From Candidatus Accumulibacter proximus (GTDB taxonomy: Bacteria; Pseudomonadota; Gammaproteobacteria; Burkholderiales; Rhodocyclaceae), in NCBI GenBank assembly GCA_016709675.1, contig JADJMH010000005.1:186001-250000 (forward strand): a stretch of 64,000 nucleotides of DNA. The letters run 5' to 3'. A program made the translations under genes and the position numbers. Positions 60,501-64,000 of the stretch are shown here, one piece after another. Below the pieces are notes generated by a model. That model ran no database searches. It saw only the letters and a program-made list of their open reading frames with translations, and was not told where the DNA came from. Position 1 is the stretch's first letter. Each line of letters opens with the position of its first letter.

Positions 60501-61906
60501 CGGGGGCTCTCCAGCGAAAGCGCAGGCAGGGGTTGCGGCAGATTGTAGGCTGTTTCCGCCGCCGGGTGCGCATAGGGGATCGGCCAGCCGAGCAGTCGGC
60601 TCGCCGCCTCGCAGCGGGCACGCAGGTCGTGTGCGTCGTGTCCTCCGAGATGCAGGATGCCGTAACGGTAAGACTCCAGCCACTTGAAATCGCGAGCGAT
60701 CTGCGCCGGCGTCTTGGCGAAGCGGAAGAGCATTGCGTCGGGGAACTGCTGCGCCAGTTCGCGGCGCTGCCACAAGCTCGGCATCGGCGGCCGCTCCGCC
60801 AGCTCGAAGCTGCGATAGACGAAGCTCGCCGCCGCCCCGGCGTTCGGCTCGGCATGCGGCAGGAGGCGTGGGTCGCGCCCGTGGGCGAGTTCCAGGGCGA
60901 CGCGATGCAGATCGACGCCATCGACGCGCAGGTAGAGATCGGAAAACTGCGCGGCCATGCGCGGGTTGAACTCGATGACCGTCAGCCGGTCGTGTGCAGC
61001 GTCGTGGAAGAACTCCATGTTGAACAGGCCGTGCGTGAAACCGACTGCGTCGAGAAATCGCCGTGCGACGTCGATCGCCTGTTCGCGCGCCGCTGCCGGC
61101 AGCGCGCAGGGATAGTCGAAGCGCATGAAGGCCTGCGTGCCCGGATACATCACCGATTCGACGAAGCCGAGCGCGTGCAGCTCGCCGGCGAAGACGTAGC
61201 CGTCGAGGTTGTATTGCTGCCCGGCGACCGGCGCTTCGAGCATCAGCCGATGCGCACTGCCGGCTGCCGGCAGACGCGCCGCGGCGATGCGCTCGAAGGG
61301 TTCGACCAGGTGGCGGATCACCCACAGCTCCCAGGCGCCGAAGTGGGTCATCGCCGTCAGCTCGGCGCGATTGTGCACCGTGCGCGCGAGCACCGAAAAG
61401 GCCGCTTTCACCGGCTTGATGAAGATCGGGTAGGCGATGCCGTCCGGGATCGGCTCGCCGTAGCGCGCCGGCAAGGGCTCGGCCCACGTATTCGCCTCCG
61501 GCGCCACCTCCTGCAGTACCCGTCGGGCGTGCAGCTTGTGCTGACAGGCAAGCACCGCCCGCACCGGCGTCCCCGGCCAGCCCATGCGCTCGGCGAGCAT
61601 CGCCGCAGCCAGTGCGCCGAATTGCTCGTGGTTGGAAGTCACCGCCTGCCAGCGTTTGCGACGGGCCTTGCGCGCCAGCTGGTCGACGAAGCGCTGCAGG
61701 TCGAAACCGGCAAGGCGGGCGCTGCTCGGGAACGTGAACAGGTCGAAACCGGCGCTGTCGGCGGGAAACTCCGCCTGCCAGCGGGAGAAGCCGAGCTGGT
61801 CCCAGTCGAAGTTGAACAACAGCAGCGTGCGCGGCGAAGGGTCCCGCCGCCGCCCAGAAACGAGCAGCGCCGCGGCGCTTTGCGCCTTCTTCACCGGTAT
61901 CGTCAA
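60497..61906 (-). CDS. ATP-grasp ligase of unknown substrate
   Basis: This 469-residue protein shows an ATP-grasp fold: lysines in YPIFIKPVKAAFSVLAR, an acidic MLEAPVAGQQYNLDGYVF segment and the metal site NMEFFHD...VIEFNPRMAAQFSDLY. ATP-grasp enzymes join a carboxylate to an amine or thiol through an acyl phosphate. It is cotranscribed with egtD, so a role in making or tailoring a hercynine- or selenoneine-related compound is likely but unproven. The start is a TTG at 61906, or a GTG four codons later. Confidence 0.75.
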   Translation of the reverse strand: MTIPVKKAQSAAALLVSGRRRDPSPRTLLLFNFDWDQLGFSRWQAEFPADSAGFDLFTFPSSARLAGFDLQRFVDQLARKARRKRWQAVTSNHEQFGALAAAMLAERMGWPGTPVRAVLACQHKLHARRVLQEVAPEANTWAEPLPARYGEPIPDGIAYPIFIKPVKAAFSVLARTVHNRAELTAMTHFGAWELWVIRHLVEPFERIAAARLPAAGSAHRLMLEAPVAGQQYNLDGYVFAGELHALGFVESVMYPGTQAFMRFDYPCALPAAAREQAIDVARRFLDAVGFTHGLFNMEFFHDAAHDRLTVIEFNPRMAAQFSDLYLRVDGVDLHRVALELAHGRDPRLLPHAEPNAGAAASFVYRSFELAERPPMPSLWQRRELAQQFPDAMLFRFAKTPAQIARDFKWLESYRYGILHLGGHDAHDLRARCEAASRLLGWPIPYAHPAAETAYNLPQPLPALSLESPR

Positions 61907-62172
61907 AGCCAGTCACCCGCCACGGTTGCCTCCAGGCCCGTTATCAGATCGCAACGAATTATAGGCGATACCCTGTTGCGGAGAACCTGGCCATTGCGGC
62001 TTGCTGCTTCAGCAGCAGTCGATGTGCCCTTCCTCCGCCCGCGCACCGGGAAGGACGCCGCCGGGGCATCGACCGGTTATCATGCGCTGTCCGCCGGGAT
62101 CAATCCCACTCCTGCGTTTTTGTGCCGGGTGCCCGGCAAGGCGACTGTTGCCACCCATTCTGTTCTACGACC
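61907..62172. other. Divergent promoter region
   Basis: These ~266 bases separate the ATP-grasp operon from the methyltransferase gene and should hold both promoters. No clear boxes were recognised. Confidence 0.4.
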
Positions 62173-62835
62173 GTGCCTCCAGAACCTCTCTCCGACGACG
62201 TCGTGCGTGCCCGTTCGCTGGCCAGGTATTGCCGGCGCGCCGCAAGCTATGACAGTACCTGCGGCCCGACCTGGCCAATCCGCGAGCGCGCGATCGCTTC
62301 GCTGCAGTTGCAACCCGGACAGGTAGTCCTCGATGTCGCTTGTGGCACTGGCCTGAGCCTGCCGTTGCTGCGTGCCGCCGTCGGCGAAGCGGGCCGGGTC
62401 TACGGTTTCGACCAGAGTCCGCAGATGCTGGCACGGGCAACTGCCCGGGTCGATGCCGCCGGCTGGCAAAACGTCTGCCTGATCGAGACTGCGGCACAGG
62501 CGCTGAAACTGCCCGAGGCGGTCGACGCGCTGCTCTTTCATTACACCCACGATATCCTGCGTTCGCCGGCCGCCGTCGACCGGTTGCTCGCGCTGGCGCG
62601 TCCGGGAGCCATGGTGGCGATTGCCGGGATCAAGTATTTTCCGGGCTGGCTGGCACCGCTCAACCCCTGGGTCTATTTCAAGAATCGCGCCTACAACGGA
62701 AGTCCGGGCGAGCTCGCCTCGCCCTGGGACCGCATCGCGCCGCGTCTGACGCAGTGGCAGTGGGCGCCGACCCAGTTCGGCATGGGGTATCTCGCCTCTG
62801 GTCGGGTGGACGATCCGTCCGGGCGCGAACGATGA
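62173..62835 (+). CDS. Class I SAM-dependent methyltransferase
   Basis: This ~220-residue enzyme has the SAM motif VLDVACGTGLSLPLLRAA, then VYGFDQSPQMLARATARV and a DALLFHYTHDILRS segment. It resembles UbiE-like small-molecule methyltransferases; the substrate is unknown. GTG at 62173 or ATG at 62122 may start it. It overlaps the sulfatase-like gene by 4 bases. Confidence 0.8.
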   Translation: MPPEPLSDDVVRARSLARYCRRAASYDSTCGPTWPIRERAIASLQLQPGQVVLDVACGTGLSLPLLRAAVGEAGRVYGFDQSPQMLARATARVDAAGWQNVCLIETAAQALKLPEAVDALLFHYTHDILRSPAAVDRLLALARPGAMVAIAGIKYFPGWLAPLNPWVYFKNRAYNGSPGELASPWDRIAPRLTQWQWAPTQFGMGYLASGRVDDPSGRER

Positions 62836-64000
62836 GCCCGCCGGCCCGCGGCCCGGCAACGCTGGCCACGAGCCGTCCATGGCGGCGTGCCGCCGTCGCA
62901 GTGCTCGCGCTGCTCTTCCTCAACGGCATGCTCAGCTTCCGGGATTGGTGGCCGACCCCGGGCATCCTGCCAGACCACCGTCTGGCACCCGAATTCGTCC
63001 TGCTGTGGCTTGCACTGCTGGCAGCGGTCGCCTGGCGCGGCAACCTCTCGCCACGCGCGCTCAGCGTCTTTGCGCTGGTCTACCTGCTGTTGGTACTCGG
63101 ACGCTACGCCGATGTGACCGTGCATAGCCTGTTCGGGCGTCCGATCAACCTTTACTGGGATGGCGTGCAGATTCCCCGCTTCCTCTGGGTTTCGGCGCAG
63201 GAACTGGCGTGGTGGCAGAGTGCGGCCGTGCTGGCAGCCGTCGGTGCGCTGTTCTGGATCCTTTTCTCCGCGCTGCGGTGGGCGATCGCGGTGTCGGCAC
63301 GCGACGCCGTCCCCTTTGCCCTGCGGACTCCGTGGGTCTGGGCGATCACGCTGGCGAGCGTGCTGTTGGTGTCGGCGAATCTGGCAGGCGTGCGCGCGAC
63401 CTGGCCAATCGTCGCCAAACCGGTCCTGCCGACCTACTGGCGGCAGGCACAACTGCTGGCGACCGCCTTTTCGCCGCAGCGGCAGGCCAGCCTGCTGCCT
63501 GCCTCGACCGCCATCGACGCCGCCCTGGCCGCGGCGCCCGGGACCGTGCTGGGCGCGCTCGGCGGGCGCGACGTCTACCTGATCATGCTCGAATCGCTTG
63601 GTGCGGTGGTGTACGACGACGCGCGCGCCGACAGCGCTCTGCGTGCCAGCCGCGAGCGCTTTGCCGCCGACATCGCGGCCGGTGGCCGGCAGGTGGTGTC
63701 GGCCTTCTTCCGCTCGCCGACCTTTGCTGGCGGGTCGGACCTGACGCATCTGGGCCTGCTGTCGGGCATGGATCTCAGCGACCCGATGCGCCACGACGTC
63801 TTGCTGACCACGCAACGGCCAACGCTGAACACCCTGTTCCGGGCGCATGGTTACCAGACCTTCGGCCTCTATCCGGCGCTCGACTGGGAGTGGCCTGAAC
63901 GCGCCTTCTACGGTTTTGATGTCTTCCTGGCCCGACGCGATCTGGGCTATGCGGGGCCCGCCATGGGCTTCTGGCAGGTGCCCGACCAGTTCAGCGCCGC
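62832..64000 (+). CDS. Membrane sulfatase / LTA-synthase-like protein (partial)
   Basis: The frame opens at ATG 62832, overlapping the methyltransferase stop, and is still open at the end of the window (at least 389 residues). The first ~190 residues hold four to five membrane helices. An alkaline phosphatase/sulfatase-type domain follows, with RDVYLIMLESLGAVVYDD (metal Asp/Glu position) and FRSPTFAGGSDLTHLGLLSG, where a Ser/Thr nucleophile is expected. Such proteins add or remove phosphate-linked groups on envelope glycans or lipids. Confidence 0.8.
   Translation, partial: MSPPARGPATLATSRPWRRAAVAVLALLFLNGMLSFRDWWPTPGILPDHRLAPEFVLLWLALLAAVAWRGNLSPRALSVFALVYLLLVLGRYADVTVHSLFGRPINLYWDGVQIPRFLWVSAQELAWWQSAAVLAAVGALFWILFSALRWAIAVSARDAVPFALRTPWVWAITLASVLLVSANLAGVRATWPIVAKPVLPTYWRQAQLLATAFSPQRQASLLPASTAIDAALAAAPGTVLGALGGRDVYLIMLESLGAVVYDDARADSALRASRERFAADIAAGGRQVVSAFFRSPTFAGGSDLTHLGLLSGMDLSDPMRHDVLLTTQRPTLNTLFRAHGYQTFGLYPALDWEWPERAFYGFDVFLARRDLGYAGPAMGFWQVPDQFSA

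Noticed and set aside
1..64000. CRISPR arrays, tRNA or rRNA genes
   Set aside because: No regularly spaced repeats, no tRNA-like T-arm and acceptor pairing, and no rRNA signature were noticed on reading both strands; a covariance-model search would be needed to exclude small RNAs.

Overview
The window is GC-rich, gene-dense bacterial chromosome, most likely from a betaproteobacterium of the Rhodocyclales (the protein style recalls Candidatus Accumulibacter and relatives; this is a judgement by resemblance, not a database result). No rRNA, tRNA, CRISPR array or intact insertion sequence was seen. Many operons use 4-base ATGA/GTGA overlaps.

Layout. 0-6.7 kb: the end of a PmbA-type peptidase, a TRAP solute transporter whose binding protein (+) converges on its two membrane subunits (-) across a strong terminator, and a CBS/nucleotidyltransferase plus exonuclease pair. 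6.7-11.6 kb: a tetR-MFP-RND efflux operon with a TetR operator. 11.7-15.3 kb: a PhnD/C/E-type ABC importer whose binding protein resembles the putative selenate-binding family. 15.6-21.0 kb: a two-gene candidate defence system made of a SIR2-like/TIR protein and a STAND ATPase-WD40 protein. 21.1-21.6 kb: an IS110 transposase remnant joined to a broken copy of the importer binding-protein gene. 21.6-30.4 kb: nitrate assimilation (nasA divergent from nirB-nirD-narK and a PP2C phosphatase/protein kinase gene, with a sigma-54 promoter). 30.5-34.7 kb: an unrecognised operon of secreted proteins, lipoproteins and an M15 peptidase. 35.0-46.1 kb: a defence island (PIN-like nuclease, AAA ATPase, type I restriction-modification, MntA/HepT) bracketed by fragments of the phosphatase/kinase gene. 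46.1-48.4 kb: an oxidoreductase-selenophosphate synthase fusion. 48.5-57.2 kb: mixed stress and transport genes, a decayed toxin-antitoxin pair, a homopolymer C/G tract and several degenerate stretches. 57.2-61.9 kb: senB, senA, egtD, a 26-codon ORF and an ATP-grasp gene. 62-64 kb: a methyltransferase and a membrane sulfatase-like protein that runs off the end.

The main theme is selenium. EgtD makes hercynine, the SelD/SenC fusion makes selenophosphate, SenB makes a selenosugar and SenA joins selenium to hercynine. Together these encode selenoneine synthesis, and the ABC importer at 11.7-15.3 kb could supply the selenium oxyanion. The senB and senC genes, adjacent in a presumed ancestral operon, are now 9 kb apart. 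Each carries a stub of the missing partner at the expected junction. A stub of the importer binding-protein gene and two fragments of the kinase gene show the same duplicate-then-decay history. An ATP-grasp ligase and a micro-ORF overlapping egtD are the least explained parts of this locus.

The second theme is defence: the SIR2-like/TIR-STAND pair, the restriction-modification operon extended by an ATPase-PIN pair, and the AMPylating toxin-antitoxin.
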